64,000 nt of DNA, from contig JAVYIG010002546.1 of assembly GCA_035222895.1 (NCBI GenBank), forward strand, positions 62,001-126,000, written 5' to 3'. The notes beneath the pieces are model-generated. The model made no database searches, was not told where the DNA came from, and was given only the letters and a program-made list of their open reading frames with translations. Position numbers and translations under genes: made by a program. This document shows, one piece after another, positions 11,812 through 22,829 of this stretch (within the stretch, counting starts at the first letter, position 1; the number at the start of each line of letters is the position of its first letter). The DNA comes from Strongylocentrotus droebachiensis. Lineage: Eukaryota > Echinodermata > Echinoidea > Camarodonta > Strongylocentrotidae.

Positions 11812-12573
11812 TTACCGTCATCGAGCAATTTTACAAACCAAAACAGAAGCAATTTTTCAAATTCAAGTTCGATTGTAATCCATTAACAGGTTCTCAGAAT
11901 ATCGTGATTACAAGCTATTTTTGCATACATATTGAGCCTCATGACCTTTGACCTTGACCTTATGACCCCAAAATCGAATCAGTTCATTGCCTCAGCAAGA
12001 TACATTACATGTCCTGAGTTTCATGGTAATCTGTCCATATGTTCTAGTGATAAATGTGATCACAAGCTTTTTTTGCATACATGATCGCTGTGACCTTTGA
12101 CCTATGACCACGTGACCGCAAAATCTAATCAATTTATTGGCTCTGCAAGATACATACATGACCTAAGTTTGGCAGGAATCCATCTATCAGTTCTTGAGAT
12201 AACGTGATCACAAGCTATTTTTGCATACATAATGAGCTCTGTGACCTTTGACCTCCTGACTCCAAAATCTAATCAATTAATTGGCTCTGCAAGATACATA
12301 CATGACCTAAGTAGAGCAGGAATCCATCAATCAGTTCTTGAGATAACGCGATCACAAGCTATTTTTGCATACATAATGAGACCTGTGACCTTTGACCTCA
12401 TTACCCAAAAATCTAATCAATTCATTGGCTCTGCAAGTTACATACATGACCAAAGTTTGGTAGGAATCCATCAGTTGGTTCTTGAGATAACGCGATCACG
12501 AGAACGGGACGTACGTACGTACGGACAACCCAAAAACATAATGCCTCTGGCTACTACGTAACGGAGGCATAAA
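11812..12573. repeat. TGACC-rich element, copy B, with four tandem units
   Basis: Four units of 143-153 bp, each with ACAAGCTATTTTTGCATACA then GTGACCTTTGACCT. Units start near 11903, 12056, 12205 and 12348. Ends in the GCCTC...GAGGC hairpin at 12543-12571. Confidence 0.85.
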
Positions 12574-12582
12574 AATTGGAAG

Positions 12583-12950
12583 AGCCAGGTTATTCCTTAT
12601 GTTATCTATTGTTTTGATAATTTCTTATGTATTACCTTGTGGTTTTAGCCCATATATCTTATTGTTTTTGTTGCTTTATTTAATATCTAACTATAATTCA
12701 ACTATTTTGAACCCCAAAATAACCACCTAAACTGTAAACCAATGTTTTACCTCTTACAAATCACAAAAATGAGTGATTTTCGAGCTGACATGCAAAGACA
12801 AAAGGTCACGTGACTTTGTTACGGCAGGTCTGATTTAAAAAAAATATTTCAAAAGATGAGCAAGACTCAAGAGAACAAAATTCAGAATATTTTAGCGCAA
12901 GATTCTTTTGCGTTAAAAAAATATCGCAAAAATGAGCTAGATAGGGTTAA
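12583..12950. mobile_element. Truncated copy of the TTAACCCTATTTAGCCC element, reversed
   Basis: Matches part of 51854-52310 in inverted orientation, for example AATCACAAAAATGAG, AAGGTCACGTGACTTTG and the end TAGGGTTAA. Only one terminal repeat remains, partly. Confidence 0.7.
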
Positions 12951-13094
12951 GTGATAGTGTCTTTAAACTTGCAACATCTCTTTAAAGAAACAACATTTGA
13001 AGATCATTATGAGTACAGTACAGCGATTTGGAATCCCTCAAATAGAGATCAAACTCCTTTTTGGTGATTGGTACATTTTAAAATACATTCTTAC

Positions 13095-13185
13095 CTGTTC
13101 AAATCAACGTCACCGCTTGAATTCACCTCAGCTTGTATGGAATTCTGATTACGGTCCAAAACGGTGATGGTGACAGCATTGAATT
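13095..13185 (-). CDS. FN3 domain D34, first half
   Basis: 91 bases, acceptor ctcctcacag at phase 1, donor GTAAGA at phase 2. Encodes EFNAVTITVLD and SIQAEVNSSGDVDLN, strands A and B; the W is replaced by V. It joins 7273-7463 through AG|C across a 5.6-kb intron, the largest split inside a domain here, giving exactly 94 codons. Sequon NSS. Confidence 0.83.
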
Positions 13186-13279
13186 CTGTGAGGAGTTGGA
13201 AAGAAAAGTTTTGAAACAGAGGTAAATGGATAAGGCATCCAGCTTTTACTCAATTGAATTCATCCTTGAATATTTAATG

Positions 13280-13524
13280 ACATTGCCTTAATTATTTTGA
13301 TAACCACTTTTCCACATCATCAATATATTTTTCTAAATCTTGTATAACTTTGCTGTGTGATGTTATCATTGTTATTTTGTTATATTGCTATTGTATTTGA
13401 TGATAGTGCAACATGTATTATTCTATTGTAAGTATCTGATTACTTTGTAAAACATATAATATCAGCCTTGAGCTGCATGTCATGTTTTATATTAATAAAC
13501 CAATTCAATTTAATTCAATTCAAT
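13280..13524 (+). repeat. Retroposon 3' tail with AATTC repeats
   Basis: AT-rich tail-like stretch ending AATAAACCAATTCAATTTAA and tandem TTCAA units, the form of a truncated LINE 3' end. No coding part seen. Confidence 0.5.
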
Positions 13525-13794
13525 TATGTGTCTCAAATCTACTATTTTGGGGGTATAGCTCTGTATTTCACCAAGTGAAATACATGCACATGTAAATCAA
13601 ATAAAAACAATTTAAACTCCCTAAACCCTTCTTCATACACGACATGGTAATCTGCATTTAAAAAAGACAGCATCAACAAGAAATGACAGTTGTCCATGTA
13701 CACATAGGAAAAGAAGGCCTCACAGCTTGTCTTCATATTGTTAGTCTATATATTTGCAGAGATGGTTTGAAGATACTTGGTGGTGCTGGTTGTT

Positions 13795-13999
13795 ATTTAA
13801 TACCTGACTGCTAAGGAAGCATAAATGCTTGTAAGTAAGCAACCAGACAGCCGATGGCTTTAGGTCCTCTCCGAGGTACCTGGTAATGAGGATTACTGCC
13901 TTACCAAAGGGCACTATAGCGCATCGCCTTGGTTTTGAACCCGGGTCACCGGATTATGAGACCACTGGTCTACCGACTGTGCTATCTCGCCTCCACTGA
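13795..13999 (-). repeat. tRNA-derived SINE (family 1)
   Basis: On the minus strand the head reads GATAGCACAGTCGGTAGACC and GACCCGGGTTCAAAACC, close to tRNA A and B boxes. The body, with GGTTGCTTACTTACAAGCAT, is shared with 31302-31497. Confidence 0.8.
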
Positions 14000-14086
14000 G
14001 AGGCTTGAAAGGCCTTGAAAGGCCAGGGACTGAAGCTAATGGTGAAAGTTAAATACTGTACATAAGAGTTATATATTCTGGGTTTA

Positions 14087-14392
14087 TATAGTGCTTAATA
14101 CATTAACAATGTCTCTACTGGAGTACTTTACAGATCAGGCTGGCCTGCACAATGTACGCACATTCTCCACTTGCTGGGGAATATTCCAGTCCGGCGGCAT
14201 TTTACAAACAGTCACCATGCGGAGCAAAATACAATAACTTTTGCACCCTACCGGTAACCCATCTAACACCTGGGTGGAGAGTGGCAAATGTGGAATAGTG
14301 TCTTGCCAAAGGACATAAGTGCCGAGCTGGGTTGCGCACCCTAAACCCTAGGATTGAGAGTCTTAGTGAATGAACCACTATACCACAAAAGG
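14087..14392 (-). repeat. tRNA-derived SINE (family 2), long copy
   Basis: Minus-strand head at 14392 (TGTGGTATAGTGGTTCATTC), then CTCTCCACCCAGGTGTTAG, GGAATATTCCCCAGCAAGTG and a 3' tail near AGCACTATATAAA. More complete than the 6.7-kb copy. Confidence 0.8.
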
Positions 14393-14701
14393 TATTACTG
14401 TAAAAGTAGATAGATATGGCATCTAGATAGAGAGGTATCTTTGGATGTGTATAATCGCTGGAGTTCAGCAATCACTCAATGGACACCATATGAGGGAAAA
14501 CAAAACAGGGGACGTCAAAGAGAAGGAGAGATGAGCTGCAACAGTACTGGGGAAAGGTTAATTGGCACCAACAGGCATTGAACAGAGACATTTGGAGACA
14601 GCATGCTGAGGCCTTCATCCTACATGGGATCGATAATGGCTGAAGAAGTGAAATTAAAAGTAAAATTGTTTTACTGTGTGAAACTGACTACAATGAATTC
14701 T

Positions 14702-15026
14702 GGGCCCTGTTTCATAAAGCTGTTCGTAAAGTTACGCATGACTTTACAAACGACTTGAATATGAAGTGCCAGATAGGATGCCCAAAGTTTTTCCTGATCT
14801 TTTAACAAAGAGTAACTATATTTCCAATAACCTCAATTAAATTATTGCAAAAAATATACTATGCGTTAAAAATGTTTGTTATAATTAGAATGTTAATCTA
14901 CATCTGCACAGTTCAACTTTAGTTGATGCAGTTAAAAATGATTGAGCATCCCATTTGGCTTTTCATATGTAAGTCATTCGTAAAGTCATGCGTTACTTTA
15001 CGAACAGCTTTATGAAACACCTCCCC
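14702..15026. repeat. Foldback MITE with GTAAAGT(C/T)(A/G) palindromes
   Basis: 325 bp with ends GGGCCCTGTTTCATAAAGCT and complement of AGCTTTATGAAACACCTCCC. Next in are GTTCGTAAAGTTACGC and its counterpart. The type is common in marine invertebrate genomes. It ends 12 bp from the donor of D33. Confidence 0.85.
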
Positions 15027-15037
15027 GATCTACTAAC

Positions 15038-15349
15038 CAAGCTCTTTCACCACCTGCTCCAAGCTTTCAACTTGATCCTCTCCCGCTCCAGCCACAGTGG
15101 TGACCCGGACTTCTAACGAGATGAAGTCAGAGGATGAATCTTTCTCAAGTCCCTCTAAGAGATATGTCAAGGTCTCTGCGGTGTCGTTGATTGCCACGTC
15201 GAGTTGGAGGGGTGCGCCGACGATGGTGCCTCGAGTCACGTTGTAGTGGAAGATGTAGCTATCGAGGTTTCCGTCGGGTCGATCCCACTCCAAACGGACA
15301 GAGCTGGTATAGGACGGGATGACACGAATCTCTGCAACAGTCTCTGGAT
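15038..15349 (-). CDS. FN3 domain D33 (type A), single exon
   Basis: 104 codons, phase 1-1, acceptor ttttctag, donor GTTAGT. SVRLEWDRPDG in strand B, SYIFHYNVT in strand C, a long C'-E section, then ISLEVRVTTVAGAGED and SLEQVV. The strand F tyrosine is not obvious (DFISLEV). Sequons NVT and NDT. Confidence 0.92.
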
Positions 15350-15528
15350 CTAGAAAACAATGCAGGGATATTTGAATTTCAATAGTGCATTTAAGACTTT
15401 CATGAAATTGTGAGTGATTTTGTAGGAATCAATTACTTTCAATCCTCATAAAATCACTTTCATCATCGCCATCATTGTTCTGTGATGGTCTCTTTTTTCC
15501 AAGCTGTAAGGTTGGACATTCATTTTCC

Positions 15529-16075
15529 TTAAAGGGAACCAAAACATTCATACTAAGTTACTTTGATTGTAAAGTTTAAGATATTTGAATAAAATCAGTG
15601 AAAATTTGAACAAAATCGGCAAGGAATAAGGAAGTTAAAGCTCTTTGAAATGACTAGTCACTAGAGGGCGATATTCAATTTGATGCATCATTTGTAGACA
15701 ACTCTCCATGCCTTTAGTACCTCAAATTTCATAATTCTTTTGTTTTATTTGTATTTATTTGTGTTCTTGATCCGACTTCATAACATGTGAAGTAGAATAT
15801 CATTTTGCATTCTGTACCTTGCTTTCAGGGGAGTAGATTATCTCAATCACAAGAAAGAAGGAAAAACATGAAATTTGAAGTACAAAAGACATGGAGAGTT
15901 GTCCACAAATGACGCATCCAAATGAATATCGCCCTCAAGTGACTAGTCATTTAAAAAAGCTTTAACTTCCTTCTTCCTTCCTTACCCGATTTTGTTAAAA
16001 TTTTCACTGATGTTATCCAAATATGTTAAACTTTACATAAAAGTAACTTAGTAAGAAGGTTTTGGTTCCCTTTAA
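15529..16075. mobile_element. TTAA-flanked foldback element
   Basis: 547 bp whose arms (about 205 bp each) are near-perfect inverted copies, for example TTAAAGGGAACCAAAAC against GTTTTGGTTCCCTTTAA, and GACTAGTCACTAGAGGGCGA against its complement. No coding region. Confidence 0.85.
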
Positions 16076-16530
16076 TGGCCTTTCTTCCAGCCTTCCAGTC
16101 TTCAGCTTCCACCTGCCTGAGACATGATGCTCTCGCATCTTTTCCTTGGAACCAGACTAATATTCAATAATGTACATGCACAAACAATTCAGTCTCTGTT
16201 TTTTTTTCTTCATATTTCACGTTTTGATATTTCACAATGTTTTCAGAATACATAGTAAAAACAAATCAATTATATTGTCAAGAAAAGAATGTGGGCAGCC
16301 CATATCAATTTCTTTACATGCAGTATTTATCAACCCATTGCTTACAGGAACCTGGTGGTCCCTGTGTTAAGCCTATGGGAATAAGATAATTCAGTAGTCA
16401 ACGGGTTAAAAGAGACGGAACTATTAAAAGAAGAGTGAAATCTGGAGAGACTAAAGTGAAAGCTACACTTGTGAGTTATATGCCCCAATTGATGTTGCCA
16501 GTGCGAGTGTTGGATCACCGATGGACATAC

Positions 16531-16809
16531 TTGTGTACTGTGTGGCTCCGATTGAGGTGACTGCCTGAACAGTTCCCAGGGCATCCACCATGAAACTATA
16601 CTGAGTGCCTGGCACCAGACCGTCGATGGTGTAGTCAGTCTGGCTAGGATCGTCCACCGAGATGTCCTGGACTGACCCGTTGTTGGCAGTCTCCCAGTAG
16701 CTGACCACGTAGCTGCTGACGTCCAAGAGAGTGATGTCTGTCCCCCAAACTATGGAGACTGCGGTGGTGTTGAAGCTGGTTATGTTGACGTGGAGCTCAG
16801 CAGGTGGGA
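16531..16809 (-). CDS. FN3 domain D32 (type B), single exon
   Basis: 93 codons, phase 1-1, acceptor ctcctgtag, donor GTATGT. TTAVSIVWGTD in strand B, SYVVSYWE in strand C, GLVPGTQYSFMVDAL in strand F, ending TQYTS. It starts VPPAEL, the one B domain with two prolines at the start. Sequons NIT, NTT, NGS. Confidence 0.93.
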
Positions 16810-17398
16810 CTACAGGAGAAAAAATAGTTCATAAATTAAATAAATAGGTCATAGTTATTAGGTTGTATGATGGGGTTATTTTCATGTTCCATAATCATTT
16901 TGTGTGTGTGTCACTGTCTGTTTCTGCACGTTTATACATATTTATACATATTTATATATATATCAATGACTGTAACATCAAGTACTCTTTAAAGTGTTGT
17001 GATATTTGAAGGGTTGAAGTGATGGTGACTGCACGTTTCATTACTAACAGAAGGCAACAATGATGTTGATCTTTTCTCAGATGATTTCTTAGATGATCTT
17101 GAGAATCGGATATTTCTAAAATGACTGTAATGACAAGTACCCTTGTGTGTGTGTAATTGCGTTTCTACAGACATGTATCAATCAATCATGATTATTTACG
17201 TCTGAGGACCGACTTTTAACGTCACCTTCCGAAAGACGTGACTCAGTTTCGAACCTGCGTTCTTGGCTGTATCAGTTTAAAACTTCCATTGTTAGCTGGA
17301 TTACAGGCGCACGCCACAACGCCCCGTTGTTTCTGTTGTCTTTTGTATAAGGGGTAGGGTGACTGCGACGGTTTCTTTACAATTCACAATATACGTAC

Positions 17399-17662
17399 AT
17401 AAGGTGACAATGGTAGTGAACTTCTCGCTAGTGATCTGGTTAATCCCCGTCCCAACGACAGCAGCGAGTGAAACCAGATACTCGGCTCCTGCTTCCAAGT
17501 CTGACAGCGTTCGTTCCATGACAGCTGGTCCAAGCTCCAGCGTGTTGGTCTCGCCGTAAGCCCAGCAGAGCCTGAAGCCTTGATGGCTGGTAAGCGGTGC
17601 TTTCCAGTCGATGGTGAGACTGGTCGTTGTGATGTCGGAGAGCATGATGTTGGTTGGTGTAT
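17399..17662 (-). CDS. FN3 domain D31 (type A), single exon
   Basis: 88 codons, phase 1-1, acceptor aggcccag. The donor GTACGT is a little off consensus but is the only phase-1 GT near the domain end. TTTSLTIDWKAPL in strand B, GFRLCWAYG in strand C, LEAGAEYLVSLAAVVGTG in strand F. Pairs with D21. No sequon. Confidence 0.91.
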
Positions 17663-17727
17663 CTGGGCCTGGAATTATGAGAACGAGAAATACACAGAAT
17701 TAACCCAATTGCCTCATTTCACCTTAA

Positions 17728-17866
17728 GCCTCGGTCACAAATGCCATTACGAACTGCTACGAACGCCGTACGAACGATTTTCAGACAATGGAAATTCGAG
17801 AAGACAATGGAAAAACAGGGAGATTCGTACAAAATTATCATTTGTACGAAACTTTGTGACCGTAGC
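17728..17866. repeat. Short MITE, CGGTCACAAA ends
   Basis: Ends CTCGGTCACAAATG and complement of CTTTGTGACCGTAG. 139 bp, TACGAA repeats inside. Confidence 0.6.
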
Positions 17867-17979
17867 ATTACTTCAGATAATTTATATAATCTCAATGCCG
17901 TTAAGCACTAATATCTCTAAATCATATGGGGTATTGCCTCAACAAAAACTTTTTTTTTTAATGTAATATTCCTTAACCC

Positions 17980-18330
17980 TTTTAACATTGATAGCAGTTT
18001 CAGTAGTGTAAGGTCTGATTTCATGTGTACACAACTGTAAATATTTTTAATGTTTGTTATATTTATTTCAATTTTCTATAATCTTTTTCTTTATTTGACC
18101 TGTGTTTTGTAGTAAATGAATTGCTATCTTCCTACTTTTTATATGTCTTTTTTCTGTGATTTACATTTGTATGCTTTAGATTTTCAATTGGAATCAAAAA
18201 TATATGATACTTGATATTGGATACTAGTGATCCGACATTTGCTCCTGCAACAATTTCTCAGAATTTATTTCATCATAGGTATTGGGTTAGGAATAGGGTT
18301 GCCAGTGGTTTTTCTTATAACCCTACTAGT
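17980..18330. other. Intron D30-D31, AT-rich part
   Basis: T-rich tail-like DNA (18000-18215), then the ATTTGCTCCTGCAACAATT repeat also found at 51308 and, inverted, at 54945. No gene. Confidence 0.55.
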
Positions 18331-18511
18331 AATCTGATTACATTTTTTTCCTTATTCCTTTTTTTTTTGCTTTGCTAGTAAAAAATTTGGGTAAATTGGA
18401 CCTCCCTTTCACAAAACCCTGGATCTGCCCCTGATATGCCATATGGAATCTCATTATCCATACGCACAGGTACATGTACACGTTCTGCTTTTTGTCATGG
18501 CATAAACTTAC

Positions 18512-18781
18512 GGGTGTACATAGGTGCACTTCTCTGTCTGTTACTGTTGACAATCAGCTCCACCCTGTACAGCTCGCCTGGCATCAAACCGCTGAAGGTA
18601 TGCTCTCTAGTCTCGCTGGTATTCACCCGAACGTTTTGGACATCGATGCTCAACTCGTTCTTCAAGTTCAGAAGGTAGAAGTCGAAGGGTCCGTTGGTAT
18701 CGGCTGAGACCATACCCCATGAGAAACTGATTGACGTGGTCGTGACCTCGTTGAAAGAAATGTCACCTTCCTCCATAGGTG
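18512..18781 (-). CDS. FN3 domain D30 (type B), single exon
   Basis: 90 codons, phase 1-1, acceptor catcttttag, donor GTAAGT. TTTSISFSWGMV in strand B, FYLLNLK in strand C, FSGLMPGELYRVELIV in strand F, ending PMYTR. One sequon (NTS). Aligned with D20. Confidence 0.93.
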
Positions 18782-19420
18782 CTAAAAGATGCCACATTAA
18801 ATGCAATAGAATAAGAATTTAAAAAAAATAATGTTAATGAAAGTTAGGAGGCTCTCTTAGAAGCTGCCAAAACAACCACCCACATCCCTCCCCCAATCAC
18901 CTAATTGATGTTGTTGGGATGTCGTTGAGAGATTTGACATTCTTCAATACGTGCTACCAGATGTCAAATGAAAATCAAATCAAACTTTTAACTGCAATGA
19001 AAATCAGAAGGTTTTAGGAGCTCCCAGATGTTGAATCAAATTGAATCAAATCAAATAAGAGAGTCTTTGATTGTAATGAAAATCACAAGGCTCTCTTAGA
19101 ACGAGGCTGCCAAAAACCAAACTTCCCTTAAAGAGTTTCAGAAGTAGCAACCTCACTCCGAGAAGCTGATTGAAGTGGTGGTGACCTCATGAGAGGAATT
19201 TTGACTTTATTATTGTTATTATGTATTTGCAGTCACCTGTGCCTGGGAGACGAAAAGCGAACTGAATCACTGTAACCCTCGGGTCTCTCCTCCCGGTATA
19301 ACTAATTGGATTGTGCAGGTGGACCACTACACCGGGGTTTCCCCCAACTCGTATACAAATAGTGCAGTAGTGAATTCTTAATGTGCAAAGGGGGTGACTC
19401 TTCTCTACGTGGGCCTCCCT
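18782..19420. other. Intron D29-D30, simple duplications
   Basis: ATCAAATCAAA/GAATCAAATT repeats and AAAATCA(G/C)AAGG twice (about 19000 and 19080). At 19232-19345 a SINE scrap (CCTGTGCCTGGGAGACGAAA). Confidence 0.55.
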
Positions 19421-19647
19421 TTAAAGGTAAAGACCAGTTCTGGTCATGCGATTGCATTGTGAAAGAAACGTTGTTGAATCGATCAGAAAAGATGGATCAT
19501 CTAGCATATAAGTATTGGTGTGTACTGCAAGGTTTCCCGGCAAAATTTATATCATAACGTATTAGTCAAAACATATTCTTTCACATGCATGATAATAAGA
19601 GCTTCCATTTCATTTTTTGATAGGGGGGCTTTTCCAAATACCTTTAA
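19421..19647. mobile_element. TTAAAGGTAAAGACC MITE, internally deleted
   Basis: 227-bp version of the 403-bp element at 39286-39688, with TTAA at both ends and the terminal repeat TTAAAGGTAAAGACCAG. The middle 160 bp is missing. Confidence 0.8.
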
Positions 19648-19840
19648 CATCCCATCCAAGAGACACCCTTCCATAAGAGCTACCAGATGTTCTAATCAAA
19701 TCAGAGAAATTTTCATTAAAATGAAAATCAGGAGGCTCAATTAGAATTAAGCAGCCAAAATAAAATCCCCCCAAGATATTAATTAAGGCTCATCTGTTCC
19801 CCTTCCAAAAATATGATTCAGAAACAAGACATAGACATAC

Positions 19841-20049
19841 GCGTTGTTACATCCATTGTACTCAGACTGCTCTCCGTGCGTCCATCCTCAGCGACAGTGT
19901 TCACATCCACGGCGTAGTCCGTGTCTGGTAGAAGATTATTGAAGGTATACTCCGGACAGGCGTCCGTCGGAATCAAGAATTCATCTCCGTCTGGTCCAGC
20001 GTCCAAGCCCTGGCTGCGTCGTCTGACCCTCAGGCGTACGAAACGGTAC
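19841..20049 (-). CDS. FN3 domain D29, second half
   Basis: 209 bases, acceptor cttgaacag at phase 2, donor GTATGT at phase 1. Strand C RFVRLRVRRRSQG is very basic and contains R-V-R-R, a furin-type consensus. Then DACPEYTF, NLLPDTDYAVDVNTVAEDG and ending MDVTT. The pairing with D19 (EACPE, no W) places it at the third A step of its block. Confidence 0.9.
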
Positions 20050-20706
20050 CTGTTCAAGAAGCAAAGTAGCAGAACTAAATCACTTTTGTTCGGTAAATAA
20101 TAAATTGGGCTTTTTTGTTTTGATCTTCTCAGATTTTCTGCAGATTGTTAGGTTAATGGCTTCATACATGTCATCTCATAAACACTGGCATATGAATACT
20201 TTCAAAACAGTGCAGCTACTCAGCAATTTTCATGATTACATTCAAATCTCATGTCATAATCCATCAGAAGAGACATTATTTGATTAAAGCACAACTTGTT
20301 GACCAGGGTAATGGATATCCTTGGCTGCTTGTAGATCTCATCAACCACCCCCTCCCGAAAAGAAAATTCCAGTGCCCCCTCAATAGCTGGACTGAAGCTT
20401 CACCATCAACGTCTGCAAAGGGGTAGTGCCATTGTGTAATGCTGCCCTCTTTGAGACATTGCTCTCATAGTTATGTTCATATGATAGCCTGTTGTCCTTT
20501 GACCCCTTTTCAGCGGTTTCTCACGCATAAATGAATTGTTACTGTTAGCAACAAGGGTCCTATGCGTATTCAGTTAACTCTGTTTAATGACTAAAACACA
20601 TAAATGTAAAGCATAATTATTATACTTCATATCATCATGACCCAAAACTGCCACGGTTTACCGCTTCATATTTGGACAAGGTCATTTTATACAAGCTAGT
20701 ACCTAC
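20050..20706. other. Intron inside D29
   Basis: No repeat or gene recognised in about 650 bp. Confidence 0.6.
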
Positions 20707-20776
20707 CTTCCTCTTCGTGGCAAAGTAATTCGGATGGTGAAAGACGTGGGCCGTCGGAGTACAATGATGACCTGCT
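20707..20776 (-). CDS. FN3 domain D29, first half (tiny exon)
   Basis: 70 bases, acceptor gcctgtag (phase 1), donor GTAGGT (phase 2). It encodes EQVIIVLRRP and SFTIRITLPRRG, strands A and B without the usual W. Joining through AG|G to 19841-20049 gives 93 codons in frame. No Pro-rich start. It was too short for simple open-frame detection but is supported by splice sites and by the fit of phases. Confidence 0.85.
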
Positions 20777-21179
20777 CTACAGGCAATGGTGCTGTATTAG
20801 GGGAGTTATATTTAAACAAAATTTTTATCACGAACCGCGATTACAGCACAAGACGTGTACACGTAAAGCCTTTATATATTATCATACAGTCAAACCTGCT
20901 CTAACGATCACTTTCTTTTTTTTATTTGACAAAAATTTCTGATTGAATCCTGTATCAAAAGATATGACAAAAAATAACCTATAAAATTGGTCAATACCAA
21001 TCAATTTTCCTGTACCGATCATGCAGCCTGTATACAGCTTCGACTGTACATGTAATGTAGTAACATTCCTATAACCTTCTACAGTTTACATTGTATCTTC
21101 TTTGAATGATAGTACATATGCATGCTCATGTTCGTGCACTATTTTCCCTTAAGAAAATTTTTCAATCATACATTAACCC

Positions 21180-21625
21180 TACCGTAATTAACGGTGTATA
21201 AACCGCACCTTTTTGCCGCCGAAAAAAATTCAAAGTCGGGGATGCGGTTTATACACGGTACACCAAAAAAAAGTTTAGATTTATGCCCCTCCATCTGGCG
21301 CTATGCCTGGCAATGTCTCCCAGCTCAGTAATCGGTGTGTTGACTCACCACTCGGAAACTAGAACAACACTCGTATTTGTCTGTCATCTTGGTTTGAAAG
21401 TTATCTTTCTGATAGATCTCAATATGTAGTTTATAATAATAATTCTTCCAATTTTTCTTCTATTACATGGTGTACCACAAGGTTCTATCGTAGGTCCCTA
21501 CTGTTTTTTAATTTACATTTCCGTAATGATCTTATACACACACATTTTTTTTTTGGGGGGGGGGGCAAAAAAAAGAGGGGTGCGGTTAATACACGAGGGC
21601 GGTTGATACAACGTTAATTACGGTA
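21180..21625. mobile_element. TA-flanked MITE (TACCGTAATTAAC ends) with RT scrap
   Basis: Terminal inverted repeat TACCGTAATTAAC, and inside it GTATAAACCGCACC against GGTGCGGTTAATAC. 446 bp. A reverse-transcriptase fragment sits in its middle, so it captured or received LINE sequence. Confidence 0.75.
21388..21533 (+). mobile_element. Fragment of a non-LTR (LINE) reverse transcriptase
   Basis: Frames spell WFESYLSDRSQYV then, after a frame change, HGVPQGSIVGP and NDL, the order of the conserved RT region before the YADD box in Jockey/CR1-type LINEs. About 50 residues only, broken and inactive. Confidence 0.75.
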
Positions 21626-21626
21626 A

Positions 21627-22186
21627 TTATATACCTCACTTAAGAAATCCAGCCATCTGATTGGTCGAAATTGGAGTCATGATTTTAGCCATTCCCATAA
21701 AGAAACAAAAAATGCCAATACCGGTTAATAGTCCAAGAGTGAGATCCGTCAAATTTCTGGTTACCATGAAAATAGTAACATTTTGCAGCGATACCCATTA
21801 GTTTACGTGTTAAAATTTCCTTTGTCCGAGCGCGGACACCACACAGTGCTTTTTGTCTGCGATTCCCAAATGATTGAAACTTTCAGTCATTTTTCTGCAG
21901 GCAGTGTCTCAGATTTTCTGTGATGTTTTAACCAATCTTTACTCAATTATAGGATAAGGTAAGAATTCTTGATAGATTTTTGTTTCAATTCGGCATATAA
22001 AAGACATATCGACTGCTTTAATATTCGAGGTCTGGCTGATTTATAGGCTCTCGAGAACTTGCACATCCTGCCATGACCCCTCGGCGCGCCGCCCACTCAG
22101 GCCCTCTTGGTCACTGCAAAATGTGCGCGCATTCTCTTGAGCCTATAAAACAGCCTCTCGAGGCAGTCGATATCTCTATAATATAA
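21627..22186. repeat. Interspersed repeat, copy 2 of 2
   Basis: Counterpart of 1036-1544, starting ATTATATACCTCACTT and ending GGCAGTCGATATCTCTATA. Has a GC-rich inner part around GGCGCGCC at 22083. Directly follows the previous MITE with one base between. Confidence 0.7.
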
Positions 22187-22483
22187 ATATTGCAAATATG
22201 TTTTTATACAATTCCTGTATTAAAAAACAAATCTATTCAGTCATCAATAACTAAGACAACAACATTTTGAAATTTCTGTACAGAGCAATTTTTTCATCAA
22301 CCTTCAACAATGTTACAGGGTCACTTTAATACTACGGTGGACTTCCCCTTTAAATGTATCCTTCACGTGCATATTCAACTGCAAGTATTTCAGGATGAGT
22401 AGCTTTAGGACCCTTGGCCATACATTTCATGGTTTTCATCATCAGTTTACAAATACACATTAACTCATTCATATGTGTATTAC

Positions 22484-22777
22484 CGAGCACAAAGGTCACG
22501 CCGGTAATTTGCCGTCTTTCAGCTGGATAATTTCCAAAGAGTGTAAAGTGGTATGCAGTGCCTGGGGACAGGTTGCGGAGGATCAGCTGAAGTGGCGTCG
22601 TTGGGATGGCGTTGAGGAAGATGGGAGAGCTGGGTGTACCTTCCTGAGGTGTATATTCCACCTCGAACGAAGATACCCCAAAGTACGACGAAGATGCCCC
22701 AAAGTACGGCCAGTCGAGGAACAGGCCTTGTCCCTCAGAGGTGGAGGTGAAGGTAGAGACCTCTAAGATTCGGGGAT
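22484..22777 (-). CDS. FN3 domain D28 (type B), single exon
   Basis: 98 codons, phase 1-1, acceptor tcttcag, donor GTAATA. DPRILEV start, GLFLDWPYFG in strand B, SFEVEYTPQ in strand C, NLSPGTAYHFTLFG in strand F. The B-C loop holds an internal repeat, YFGASSSYFGVSS. Sequon NLS. Longest of the type B domains. Confidence 0.92.
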
Positions 22778-22829
22778 CTGAAGAAAAGAGCGGCAACAAA
22801 TCAAGTGGAAATATCCCCTCTTAAAACAT

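Noticed and set aside
7464-13094. End of one gene and start of another in the 5.6-kb gap
   Set aside because: The flanking half-domains join in phase 2 to give a complete 94-codon FN3 domain, so the gap is an intron.
22473-22766. Plus-strand frame of 97 codons
   Set aside because: It lies opposite exon D28, which has FN3 motifs and splice sites. The plus frame has no family resemblance.
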